Source: Nesterenkonia sandarakina
Lineage (GTDB): Bacteria > Actinomycetota > Actinomycetes > Actinomycetales > Micrococcaceae
DNA length: 64,000 bases
Assembly: GCF_003003175.1 (NCBI RefSeq)
Contig: NZ_PVTY01000002.1
Coordinates: 38,170-102,169 of the forward strand
Direction: 5' to 3'
Notes under the pieces: generated by a model
What the model saw: the letters and a program-made list of their open reading frames with translations, nothing else
What the model was told of the DNA's origin: nothing
The model's database searches: none
Part shown: positions 6,371 through 14,927 of the stretch, piece after piece
Layout of the letters: each line of letters starts with the position of its first letter
Position numbering within the stretch: the stretch's first letter is position 1
Program-made: the position numbers and the translations under genes

Positions 6371-9124
6371 ATGGACGCATCCACACACCCGGCCCCGGCC
6401 GAGGCCCAGCGGCACATCGCCGTGGTCGGCGGCGGCCCTGCCGCCCACCGGCTGACCGAGGCGCTCATCTCCCGGGACCCGGCTGGTCTGCGGATCAGCG
6501 TGTTCACCGAGGAGTCCTCCGCCCCCTACGACCGGGTGGCGCTGTCCCGACGCTTCGCGCAGGTCGACGACGAGCTGCTGCTGGGTGATCCGGCGCTCTG
6601 GGAGGACCCTCGGGTCCAGCTGCACACCGGCACGGCGGTGACCGCACTGGACGTGGAGTCCAAGACGCTGCGCACCGCGCACGGCGAGGTGCTCGGGTTC
6701 GATGAGCTGGTGCTCGCCACCGGCTCCTCGGCGCCCCGACCCCCGATCGAGGGCAGCGAGCACATCGCGGTCTACCGCACCCTCGAGGACGTCGACTGGC
6801 TGCGGAGGCGTGCCGCCGAGCTCGGTGAGGAGCTGGGTCGCCCGGCCCGCTGCGCGGTGATCGGCGGCGGCCTGCTGGGCCTGGAGGCGGCCGGTGGGCT
6901 CAAGGGCCTCGGCGCCGAGGTCACCGTGGTGCACTCGCGTGCCTGGCTGATGAACGCCCAGGTGGACGAGTACGGCGGCCGCACGCTCAACCGGCTCCTG
7001 GAGCAGGAGGGATACCGGCTGAAGCTCGGTCACCGGCCCAGCCGGCTGGCAGTGGACCTCGAAGCGCCCGCCGAGCGCAGCCGCTACACCTTGGAGTTCG
7101 CGAAGTCTCCCGACCTTCCGGCCGATCTGGTCGTGGCCGCCATCGGCATCACCGCCCGCGATGAGCTCGCCGCCTCGGCGGGGCTCGACTGCGCCGAGCG
7201 CGGGGGCGTGGTCATCGACGAGACCTGCGCCACCTCGGCGCCGAACATCTGGGCCATCGGGGAGGTCGCGAGCTACCAGGGCATCTCCATGGGCCTGGTC
7301 GCCCCGGCCAACGCCATGGCCGAGGTCGTCGCCGACCGGCTCAGCGGGGGAGCGGCCTCCTTCATCGGCTTCGACACCGCCGCGAAGCTCAAGCTCGCCG
7401 GTATGGACGTGGCCTCCTTCGGCGACGCCTTCGCCGAGACCCCCGGTGCGCTGGAGGTGGTCTACGCCGACGCCGTCGGCGGGATCTACCAGAAGATCGT
7501 GGTCACCGACGACGCGACCACCCTGCTCGGCGGGGTCTTCGTCGGCGACGCCAGCCCGTACTCCTCGCTGCGTCCGCTGCTGGGCCGGCAGCTGCCTGCC
7601 GCCCCCGGCGCGTTCCTCTCCGCCGCCGGAGGGGGAGAGCTGGACCTGGAGCTTCCCGATGACGCCCAGGTCTGCTCCTGCAAGGACATCTGCGCCGGGA
7701 CGATCCGATCCGCCGTCGCCGGCGACGAGACCACCCCGGGCTGCACCGACATGGCCGCGATGAAGAGCTGCACCAAGGTCGGCACCCAGTGCGGCTCCTG
7801 CATCCCGATGGCGAAGAAGATCATGGAGGCTCAGATGCTCTCCCTGGGCCTCGACGTCTCCAAGGCGCTGTGCGAACATTTCGGCCACTCCCGCGCCGAG
7901 CTCTTCGAAGCCGTCCGGGCGACCCAGCTGACCAGCTTCACCGAGATCGTGTCTCGGTTCGGCACCCCCGCGGACGCGCAGCTCAACCTCGGCTGCGACA
8001 TCTGCAAACCGGTCGTCGCCTCGATCCTGGCCGCCCAGCACGGCGCCGAATACATCCTCGAGGCCGGCCGCGGCACGCTGCAGGACACCAATGACCGGGC
8101 CCTGGCGAACATGCAGAAGGACGGCACCTATTCGGTGATGCCGCGGATCCCCGGCGGCGAGATCACGCCGCAGAAGCTCAAGGTGATCGCCGAGGTCGCG
8201 GCCGACTTCGACCTCTACACGAAGATCTCCGCCGCCCAGCGGGTGGACATGTTCGGCGCCCGGCTCGAGCAGCTGCCGCAGATCTGGCGCCGACTGGTCG
8301 ATGCCGGCTTCGAGTCCGGGCAGGCCTACGGCAAGGCGCTGCGCAACGTGAAGTCCTGCGTGGGCTCCAGCTGGTGCCGCTACGGGGTCCAGGACTCGGT
8401 GGCGATGGGCATCCGGCTGGAGAACCGGTACCGCGGACTGCGCTCCCCGCACAAGATGAAGTTCGGCGTCTCGGGCTGCGCCCGCGAGTGCGCCGAGGCT
8501 CGGGCGAAGGACGTCGGGGTGATCGCCACCAGCGAGGGCTGGAACATGTACGTCGGCGGCAACGGCGGGGCCACCCCGGCCCACGGTCAGCTGCTGGCCA
8601 AGGACCTCGACGACGCGACGCTGCTGCGCTACATCGACCGCTACGTCATGTACTACGTGCGCACCGCGGACCGGCTCCAGCGCACCGCCCGCTGGATGGA
8701 GGAGCTGCCCGGGGGAGTCGACCACGTCCACGACGTGGTGGTCAAAGACTCGCTGGGCATCGGGGGGGACCTCGAAGCCGCGATGGCCAAACACGTGGAC
8801 GGCTACGAGGACGAATGGGCCGCCACGCTGCGCGACCCGGAGCGGCTGCGCCGCTTCCGCAGCTTCGTCAACGCACCGGACGCCCCCGACACCGGACTGG
8901 CCTACGTGATCGAACGTGGACAGCGCCGCCCGGCCACCGAGCAGGAGAAGGTCGACGCCGCCGCCGGGGACGGCCCGGTGCTGCTCACCGGTCCGCGGAT
9001 CCCGGTGCGCGAAGAGATGGCCCGCGAAGATGCCGCCCGGGCGGCCGGCGGGCTGGATCCTGCGCAGGCCCGCGAGGGCGCGCCGGTCCCGAACAATCTG
9101 GCAGCCGTGGAGGGAAGGTCATGA
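6371..9124 (+). CDS. nirB: Nitrite reductase [NAD(P)H] large subunit NirB
   Basis: Catalytic subunit of assimilatory nitrite reductase: six electrons pass from NAD(P)H through FAD and iron-sulfur clusters to siroheme, reducing nitrite to ammonium. The 917 residues show an FAD motif VVGGGPAA near residue 20, an NAD(P)H motif VIGGGLLGLEAA, a BFD-type [2Fe-2S] domain (Cys 435, 437, 474, 477), a ferredoxin-like half-domain, and the [4Fe-4S]-siroheme ligands Cys663, Cys669, Cys703 and Cys707 (C-x5-C then C-x3-C). The ATG follows GAAGGTGAA. The length is slightly above the usual 800-850, partly from a charged C-terminal tail. It overlaps cobA by four bases, so siroheme supply is coupled to enzyme synthesis. 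Confidence 0.95.
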   Translation: MDASTHPAPAEAQRHIAVVGGGPAAHRLTEALISRDPAGLRISVFTEESSAPYDRVALSRRFAQVDDELLLGDPALWEDPRVQLHTGTAVTALDVESKTLRTAHGEVLGFDELVLATGSSAPRPPIEGSEHIAVYRTLEDVDWLRRRAAELGEELGRPARCAVIGGGLLGLEAAGGLKGLGAEVTVVHSRAWLMNAQVDEYGGRTLNRLLEQEGYRLKLGHRPSRLAVDLEAPAERSRYTLEFAKSPDLPADLVVAAIGITARDELAASAGLDCAERGGVVIDETCATSAPNIWAIGEVASYQGISMGLVAPANAMAEVVADRLSGGAASFIGFDTAAKLKLAGMDVASFGDAFAETPGALEVVYADAVGGIYQKIVVTDDATTLLGGVFVGDASPYSSLRPLLGRQLPAAPGAFLSAAGGGELDLELPDDAQVCSCKDICAGTIRSAVAGDETTPGCTDMAAMKSCTKVGTQCGSCIPMAKKIMEAQMLSLGLDVSKALCEHFGHSRAELFEAVRATQLTSFTEIVSRFGTPADAQLNLGCDICKPVVASILAAQHGAEYILEAGRGTLQDTNDRALANMQKDGTYSVMPRIPGGEITPQKLKVIAEVAADFDLYTKISAAQRVDMFGARLEQLPQIWRRLVDAGFESGQAYGKALRNVKSCVGSSWCRYGVQDSVAMGIRLENRYRGLRSPHKMKFGVSGCARECAEARAKDVGVIATSEGWNMYVGGNGGATPAHGQLLAKDLDDATLLRYIDRYVMYYVRTADRLQRTARWMEELPGGVDHVHDVVVKDSLGIGGDLEAAMAKHVDGYEDEWAATLRDPERLRRFRSFVNAPDAPDTGLAYVIERGQRRPATEQEKVDAAAGDGPVLLTGPRIPVREEMAREDAARAAGGLDPAQAREGAPVPNNLAAVEGRS

Positions 9125-9936
9125 TGGGTCTGGGAGAGGTGACACTGATCGGCGGCGGACCTGGGGCCGCCGACCTGATGACCGTGCGAGCCCGTGACGC
9201 GCTGGCGATCGCCGACGTCGTGTTCTACGACCGGCTCGCGCCCACCGAAGGGCTGCGCGAGTGGGCCCCGGCGGCCGAGCTCTACGACGTCGGCAAGCGC
9301 CCCGGACATCATCGGGTCACTCAGGAGAACATCCAGACGATGATGACCGACGCCGCGCGCAGCGGCCGACGGGTGGTCCGGCTCAAGGGCGGTGACCCGT
9401 TCGTCTTCGGACGCGGCTGCGAGGAGGTCGCCGCCTGCCGCGACGCCGGGATCCCGGTGACCGTGGTCCCGGGGATCACCTCGGCGATCGCCGTGCCCGC
9501 CGCGGCCGGGATCCCGGTGACCGCGCGCAGCGTCTCGAAGTCCTTCACCGTGATCTCCGGGCACGACCCGCTCAGCGAGCAGGAGCTCTCCGGGCTGGCC
9601 GCGCTGGGCGGCACCGCGGTGATCCTGATGGGCGTCGGCACGCTGGGACACACCATGGCCGGACTGCAGCGTCACGGACTCGCCGGGGAGACCCCGGTGG
9701 GGATCGTGGAGCGCGGCTTCAGCCCCGACCAGCGGGTGCTCATCGCCCCGCTCGACCAGATCCTCGGGGTCGCGGCCGCGGCCCAGCTGCGCTCGCCGGC
9801 GGTGCTGGTGATCGGGGAGGTGGTCCGGCTCGCCGCGACCGAGCCCTGCTCAGGTGAGGCCCGCAGCGACACCGACTCCTCTCCGGCGGTCGCCGGGGAA
9901 CAGGTGATCCGCGCGATGGCCGGGGCGGTGCTCTGA
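9121..9936 (+). CDS. cobA: Uroporphyrinogen-III C-methyltransferase (SUMT)
   Basis: Methylates uroporphyrinogen III at C-2 and C-7 with S-adenosylmethionine to give precorrin-2, the branch to siroheme. The 271 residues carry the family motifs LIGGGPGAADLMTVRA, VFYDRL, VRLKGGDPFVFGRG, VPGITSA and GIPVTAR. There is no CysG-type dehydrogenase domain, so oxidation of precorrin-2 must be done by a protein outside this window. Tandem ATG codons exist; the second (9124) is better spaced from GGAAGG and would give a classic ATGA overlap with nirB. The stop shares one base with the nnaR start. Confidence 0.93.
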   Translation: MMGLGEVTLIGGGPGAADLMTVRARDALAIADVVFYDRLAPTEGLREWAPAAELYDVGKRPGHHRVTQENIQTMMTDAARSGRRVVRLKGGDPFVFGRGCEEVAACRDAGIPVTVVPGITSAIAVPAAAGIPVTARSVSKSFTVISGHDPLSEQELSGLAALGGTAVILMGVGTLGHTMAGLQRHGLAGETPVGIVERGFSPDQRVLIAPLDQILGVAAAAQLRSPAVLVIGEVVRLAATEPCSGEARSDTDSSPAVAGEQVIRAMAGAVL

Positions 9937-11099
9937 TGACCGCAGTCACCTCCTCGGGCCGCGCGTCAGGCGCTGCGCCGGAGCCGGCGGCAGCCGTCCC
10001 GCAGACCCTGGCCGGCTTCCGCATCGGGGTCACCTCGGACCGGCGCAGCGAGGATCTCATCTGCGCGTTCCAACGCCGCGGAGCCGAGGTGATGCATGCC
10101 CCGGCGCTGCGGATCGTCGCGCTGACCGAGTCCGTGACGCTGCAGCAGGACACCCGCCGGGTCATCGAGGCTGCGCCTGACTTCGCGATCATCACCACCG
10201 CCTACGGAATGCGCCGCTGGTTCGAGGCCGCCGACGCCTACGGGCTGGGCACGGAGCTCTTCGAGGCCCTGGAGCAGGCGACCATCCTGGTGCGCGGACC
10301 CAAGGCCCGCGGGGCGGTGCGGGCCGCAGGTCTCGACGACGACGGCTCCGCCGAGGATGAGCGCACCGCCACGGTGGTGGACATGCTCCTGACCCGGGAT
10401 GTCGGCGGCAAGACGGTGGCGGTGCAGCAGCATGGCGCCAGCGACGACTCACAGATCGAGCGGCTCCAGGCCGCCGGCGCCACGGTGGTCACCGTGCTGC
10501 CCTACACCTGGACCAAGCCCGATGAGGACTCGGACCTGCTGCGCATGATCGACGCGGTGATCGAGCGCCAGCTCGACCTGATCACCTTCACCGCCGCTCC
10601 CGCCGTGGAGGCGTTCCTCTCCGTGGCCCGCCAGTACGGCAGATCAGAGGCGCTGGTCGCGGCGCTGCGCGGGGATGTGGTCTCTGTGGCAGTGGGCGCG
10701 GTGACCGCAGGACCGCTCTACGACGCGGGGCTCAGCCCGATCATCCCCTCCCGCTGGCGGCTGGGCGCGATGATCAAACTCGTCTGCGACCACCTGGAGG
10801 AACATCAGACGCTGCGCATCACCACCCGGCACGGTCCGGTGGAGATGCGCGGCGCCGAGGTGCGCCTGCCGCAGATCACCGATGAAGCCGTGCGCCTGCC
10901 GCCCGGGCCGCTGTCGCTGATGCGGGCGCTGGTCAAGGCCGAGGGGGCGGTGCTCTCCCGCGAGCACCTGATGCAGCTGCTGGTCCAGTGCGATTCCGAG
11001 CACGCCCTGGAGATGTGGGTCTCCCGGCTGCGCAAATCGCTGCCGGTCAGCGGTCTGGTCAGCACGGTGGTCAAACGCGGATACCGCCTCGCCGTCTGA
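9936..11099 (+). CDS. nnaR: NnaR-type regulator: HemD-like domain fused to OmpR-type winged helix
   Basis: Probable transcriptional co-activator of nitrate/nitrite assimilation. Residues from about 27 to 265 resemble uroporphyrinogen-III synthase (FRIGVTSDR, ITTAYGMRRW, ITFTAAPAVEAFL, VAVGAVTAGPL). The last 95 or so form an OmpR-family winged helix (LSREHLMQLL, EMWVSRLRKSL, VVKRGYRLAV). This two-domain layout is that of NnaR, known in Streptomyces and mycobacteria to act with GlnR on nitrate and nitrite genes. The start codon shares a base with the cobA stop, so it is the third gene of the nirB operon and probably regulates it. It could also retain synthase activity; automatic annotation would call it hemD. 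Confidence 0.85.
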   Translation: MTAVTSSGRASGAAPEPAAAVPQTLAGFRIGVTSDRRSEDLICAFQRRGAEVMHAPALRIVALTESVTLQQDTRRVIEAAPDFAIITTAYGMRRWFEAADAYGLGTELFEALEQATILVRGPKARGAVRAAGLDDDGSAEDERTATVVDMLLTRDVGGKTVAVQQHGASDDSQIERLQAAGATVVTVLPYTWTKPDEDSDLLRMIDAVIERQLDLITFTAAPAVEAFLSVARQYGRSEALVAALRGDVVSVAVGAVTAGPLYDAGLSPIIPSRWRLGAMIKLVCDHLEEHQTLRITTRHGPVEMRGAEVRLPQITDEAVRLPPGPLSLMRALVKAEGAVLSREHLMQLLVQCDSEHALEMWVSRLRKSLPVSGLVSTVVKRGYRLAV

Positions 11100-11136
11100 G
11101 CTTCTGGCCGGCTGATCGCCTCGCCGGCTACGCCGC

Positions 11137-12669
11137 TCAGGCGTTCACCGCTGCCGGGAGCTGCTGCGCCTCGGCGCGCAGCAGCTTCTCGATCTGCACA
11201 TGGCAGGTGCCGCAGCCGGTGCCTGCCCGGCAGGCCGTGCCGACCTCGGCCACGCTGGAGGAGCAGGCGGCCGCGTCCTGCACCTGGGCCAGGGTCGTGC
11301 CGGCGCAGCGGCACAGCACGTCCTGCGGGCCGAGCTGCGCCTCGCGGGTCGCGTGCTCGGCGGCCAGCAGCGCGGTCCGGTCGGCCACCGGCATCGTCCC
11401 GCGGCCAGCATGCATGGCAAGCTCAGCGGCCGAGCGCGGCATCCCGACCGAGACGAATCCGAGCAGCCGGTCCTCCTCCGAGACGATGCGCAGGTACTGT
11501 CCGCCCTTGGGATCCGACCAGGTGGAGACGGTGGGAGAGTCGGGGTTCCAGGGATCCACGTCGGTGGAGCCGGCGCAGGCGATGTTCAACGTGTGCGACT
11601 TCAACAGGATGACGTCGAGTCCGGTGGCGGCGGCAAGCTCCACCGGGGCCCCGGCGGCATCGCGCTCGAGCGGCTGCTGAAGCCCCAGGTCTTCCCGCAG
11701 CGTCTGCGCCACGGTCCCGGCGTGCTCCCAGCCGGGGGCGATCAGCCCCGCAGAGACCTTTCCCGCCACCGTCGCGCAGTCGCCGATCGCGAAGATCTGC
11801 GGATCGCTGACGCTGCGGCAGGCCTCATCGGTCATCACGCCCCACCGGGTGGGCAGACCCGACGCCGCGGCCAGCTGGTCCCGGGCGCGGACGCCGGTGC
11901 AGGTGACCAGCAGCGCGGCGGGCAGCTTCTCACCCAACGAGGTGCGCACAGCGCACAGGCTGCCGGATTCAGCGATCACCGTGGTGATGTCGGCGGCGGC
12001 CCGCACCTGGACCCCGGCGCGGATCAGCTCGCGGCGCAGCAGCATCCCGGCATCGGTGTCGATCTGCCGGTTCATCGGCACATTGCCCCGGTGGACCAGG
12101 GTCACCGGGGCGCCCACCTCGGCGATCGCCAGCGCCGCCTCGACGCCGAGCACGCCTCCGCCGAGCACGATCACCGGCTCGCCGCGCCGCACGACCTCGG
12201 CGAGGCGCAGCGCGTCGCCCATCTCGCGCAGGGCCAGGATCCCGTCGGGGATCCCGCTCGGCCGCACCTCCGCATCGATGGCACCACCGCGGCGTGACTC
12301 CACCTCGAAGCTGGGCGTCATGGGTTCGGCACCGGTCGCCAGGACCAGCCGGTCGTAGCGGATCGTGCCGCCGTCCTCGAGCATGACCTGCCGGGTCTCG
12401 CGGTCGATCGCCGTCGCGGTCACCCCGGTTCGCACCTCGACGCCGGCCTCGCGCAGCGCGCCCAGGTCGGTCAGGGCGAGGTCGGCGGGCTGGATCCGGC
12501 CCACGGAGACGTCCCCGATGCGGATCCGCTGATAGGCCGGCTCGGCCTCGGTCCCGATCACGGTCAGCCGCAGAGCCCCGCCGGAGACCTCCTCGAGGAG
12601 CTCATCGATCAGCCGCGCGGCGACCGGACCGAACCCGAGCACCAGCACGTGGGGGATGGAGCGGGTCAT
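11137..12669 (-). CDS. nasB: FAD-dependent nitrate reductase electron-transfer subunit (NasB-like)
   Basis: Expected to pass electrons from NAD(P)H to the nitrate reductase encoded just upstream. The 510 residues resemble the front half of NirB: a dinucleotide-binding start (VLVLGFGPVAARL), a second one (VIVLGGGVLGVEAAL), the FAD-closing motif IFAIGDCA, and a C-terminal BFD-type [2Fe-2S] domain with CRC and CRAGTGCGTC. The ATG overlaps the nasA stop as ATGA, so the two are translationally coupled. The gene converges on nnaR with a 37-base gap holding only a 6-bp hairpin (11107-11128). The direct electron donor role is inferred from Bacillus-type NasB. Confidence 0.82.
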   Translation of the reverse strand: MTRSIPHVLVLGFGPVAARLIDELLEEVSGGALRLTVIGTEAEPAYQRIRIGDVSVGRIQPADLALTDLGALREAGVEVRTGVTATAIDRETRQVMLEDGGTIRYDRLVLATGAEPMTPSFEVESRRGGAIDAEVRPSGIPDGILALREMGDALRLAEVVRRGEPVIVLGGGVLGVEAALAIAEVGAPVTLVHRGNVPMNRQIDTDAGMLLRRELIRAGVQVRAAADITTVIAESGSLCAVRTSLGEKLPAALLVTCTGVRARDQLAAASGLPTRWGVMTDEACRSVSDPQIFAIGDCATVAGKVSAGLIAPGWEHAGTVAQTLREDLGLQQPLERDAAGAPVELAAATGLDVILLKSHTLNIACAGSTDVDPWNPDSPTVSTWSDPKGGQYLRIVSEEDRLLGFVSVGMPRSAAELAMHAGRGTMPVADRTALLAAEHATREAQLGPQDVLCRCAGTTLAQVQDAAACSSSVAEVGTACRAGTGCGTCHVQIEKLLRAEAQQLPAAVNA

Positions 12670-14927
12670 GCGGCTGCCTCCAGGGACGTGGCGGGACGGA
12701 TCCGGACCGGGGTGCTCTTGAACTCCGGCATCTTCGAATCCGGATCGGTCAGGCCTCTTGTGAGCAGGTTCGCCGCGCTCCGGCCGGCGAAATGGAAGGG
12801 GGAGAAGATCGTGTCTGCGCGGATCCCGGCATCGAAGACCACCTTGGCGGTCAGTGCGCCCTGGGCGTTCTCGACCACCGCGAATCCGTTCTCGACCAGC
12901 CCGAACTGACGCGCGGTGGCGGGGTGGACCTGCACCGTGACCTTGGGGTGCACCGCGTCCAGCGCCGGCACGCGCCGGGTCTGGTTGCCCGACTGATAGT
13001 GCTCCATCAGCCGCCCGGTGGTGAAGGTCAGCTCATCGGCCCGCGGCGCCGCCTGGGCGCGCGGCCGGATCGCGCGCAGCACCGCCCGGCCGTCGGGGTG
13101 GGCGAAGCGCTCGCCGAACATCCGCGGGGTCCCGACGATCGGCTCACCGGTGCTGGTCAGCTCGCCGGCCAGCCCCTCCCGGGGAGCAGGTGCCCCGGCA
13201 GGTATCGCCGCGGCAGGCACCCGGACGCCCTGCACCTCAGTGGCCGGGTGCGGCCAGTACCCGGCGTGCCCGGCGTCGAGCAGCTCCCAGCTCATCGCGG
13301 AGTAGTCGGCCGGCGCTGAAGCGGTGGCCCGGCGGATCTCCTCGAAGACCTCGGCCGGATCGGTCGAGAAGCCGGTGGGGGTGCCGAGTCGGCGGGCCAG
13401 CTCGGCGAAGATCCACAGCTCGGAGCGGCAGCCCGGGGGCGGGTCCACCGCTCGACGCCGGCGCAGCAGCCGACCCTCCAGGCTGGTCATGGTGCCGTCC
13501 TCCTCGGCCCACTGCAGGACCGGCAGGACGACGTCGGCCTCGGCGGCGGTCTCGGAGAGGAAGAAGTCGGCGACCACCAGCAGGTCCAGGGCGCGCAGGT
13601 TCCTCAGCACCCGGGAGGTGTCGGGTGCCGAGACTGCCACATTGGAGCCGTGCACCAGCAGCGCCCGGACCCCGGCCGGACCGTGCTCGGTCTGGGTGCC
13701 CATGGTGTGCAGCAGCTGGGTGGCGGGGATTCCGGGACCCGGGATCGCTTCGGGCGCCACGCCCCAGACCCCGGCGATGTGCGCGCGGTCGGTGGGGGAG
13801 GTGATCGAGCGCAGTCCCGGGAGCTGGTCCGACTTCTGTCCCATCTCGCGTCCACCCTGCCCGTTGCCCTGGCCGGTGAGGGTGCCATAGCCGCCGTGGG
13901 CGCCGGGCAGCCCCAGGATCAGCGCCAGGCTGATCGCGGCGCGCGCGGTGTCGGTCCCGTCGCGGTGCTGCTCCACCCCGCGTCCGGTCAGGATGAACAC
14001 CGGGTCCCCGCCGCGGCGGGCTTCCACGGCGGCGGATCCCAGGCGGCGGGCGATGAAGCGGATCTGGTCCGCCCCGACTCCGGTGGCGGCCTGGGCCCGT
14101 TCGGGCCACCAGGCCGCAGCGGACCGGCGGAAGTCGTCGGCGCCGCGGACCCGCTGCGCCAGATAGTCCTGATCGGTGTAGCCCTCCTCGAAGAGCACGT
14201 TGGCCAGGGCCAGCAGCAGCACCAGGTCCCCGCCCGGGGTCGGAGCCACATGGAAGCCCGCGCCGTCGGCCGTGAGCTGCGCGGTGGTGCTGCTGCGCGG
14301 GTCCACCACGATCAGCCCACCCTTGGTCCGGGCTCCCTCGAGGTGCTGCACGAAGGGCGGCATGGTGTCTGCCACGTTCGAGCCCAGCAGCAGCACGGTG
14401 CAGGCGGCGTCGAGATCGGTGAGCGGGAACGGCAGGCCGCGGTCCAGTCCGAAGACCTCGGTGGAGGCCTTCGCCGCCGAGGACATGCAGAACCTGCCGT
14501 TGTAGTCGATCTGTGAGGTCCCCAGCGCGACCCGGGCGAACTTCCCCAGCGCGTAGGTCTTCTCATTGGTCAGGCTGCCCGATCCGAACACCCCCACGGC
14601 GTCCCGGCCGTGGGCGGATTGGATGCTGCGCAGCCGCTCCGCGATCAGGTCCAGCGCCTCCTCCCAGGAGGCCTCGCGGAAGCTGCGCGCGCCGTCGTCG
14701 TCGGTCTGCTTGATCAGCGGGGTGCGGAGCCGGTCGGTGCGGGAGCCGAGCAGCTCCGCGGCGGTGCTGCCCTTCCGGCACAGCCGCCCACGGTTGGTCG
14801 GGAACCGGGCGCCCTCCACGGTGATGCCGGGCTCAGGCGCCTCGGTGATCTGCAGGGTCATGGCGCACTGCAGCGCGCAGTACGGGCAGTGGGTGCTGAC
14901 CTCTCGGGCGTTCGCCGGGGCAGGCAT
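12666..14927 (-). CDS. nasA: Assimilatory nitrate reductase catalytic subunit (molybdopterin)
   Basis: Cytosolic molybdoenzyme that reduces nitrate to nitrite; naming varies (nasA, nasC, narB). The 753 residues begin with the [4Fe-4S] ligands Cys14, Cys17, Cys21 (CPYCALQC) and Cys50 (GRLCRKGS). A Mo-bisMGD core follows with YNGRFCMSSAAKA, TGRGVEQH and MTSLEGRLLRRRRAVDPP, then a C-terminal dinucleotide-binding domain with TGRLMEHYQSGNQTRR. There is no extra C-terminal [2Fe-2S] domain; that role falls to the coupled nasB product. The ATG shares a base with the narK stop. The open frame continues about 200 codons upstream inside narK, but that part lacks any reductase similarity. Confidence 0.93.
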   Translation of the reverse strand: MPAPANAREVSTHCPYCALQCAMTLQITEAPEPGITVEGARFPTNRGRLCRKGSTAAELLGSRTDRLRTPLIKQTDDDGARSFREASWEEALDLIAERLRSIQSAHGRDAVGVFGSGSLTNEKTYALGKFARVALGTSQIDYNGRFCMSSAAKASTEVFGLDRGLPFPLTDLDAACTVLLLGSNVADTMPPFVQHLEGARTKGGLIVVDPRSSTTAQLTADGAGFHVAPTPGGDLVLLLALANVLFEEGYTDQDYLAQRVRGADDFRRSAAAWWPERAQAATGVGADQIRFIARRLGSAAVEARRGGDPVFILTGRGVEQHRDGTDTARAAISLALILGLPGAHGGYGTLTGQGNGQGGREMGQKSDQLPGLRSITSPTDRAHIAGVWGVAPEAIPGPGIPATQLLHTMGTQTEHGPAGVRALLVHGSNVAVSAPDTSRVLRNLRALDLLVVADFFLSETAAEADVVLPVLQWAEEDGTMTSLEGRLLRRRRAVDPPPGCRSELWIFAELARRLGTPTGFSTDPAEVFEEIRRATASAPADYSAMSWELLDAGHAGYWPHPATEVQGVRVPAAAIPAGAPAPREGLAGELTSTGEPIVGTPRMFGERFAHPDGRAVLRAIRPRAQAAPRADELTFTTGRLMEHYQSGNQTRRVPALDAVHPKVTVQVHPATARQFGLVENGFAVVENAQGALTAKVVFDAGIRADTIFSPFHFAGRSAANLLTRGLTDPDSKMPEFKSTPVRIRPATSLEAAA

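Noticed and set aside
6350-8794. 814-codon open frame antisense to nirB
   Set aside because: It mirrors nirB codon structure in GC-rich DNA and has no recognisable domain. nirB itself is unambiguous.
8374-9120. Long extension of the cobA frame into nirB
   Set aside because: The Arg-rich translation is out of frame with nirB and lacks methyltransferase similarity. The ATG pair at 9121-9126 has the ribosome site.
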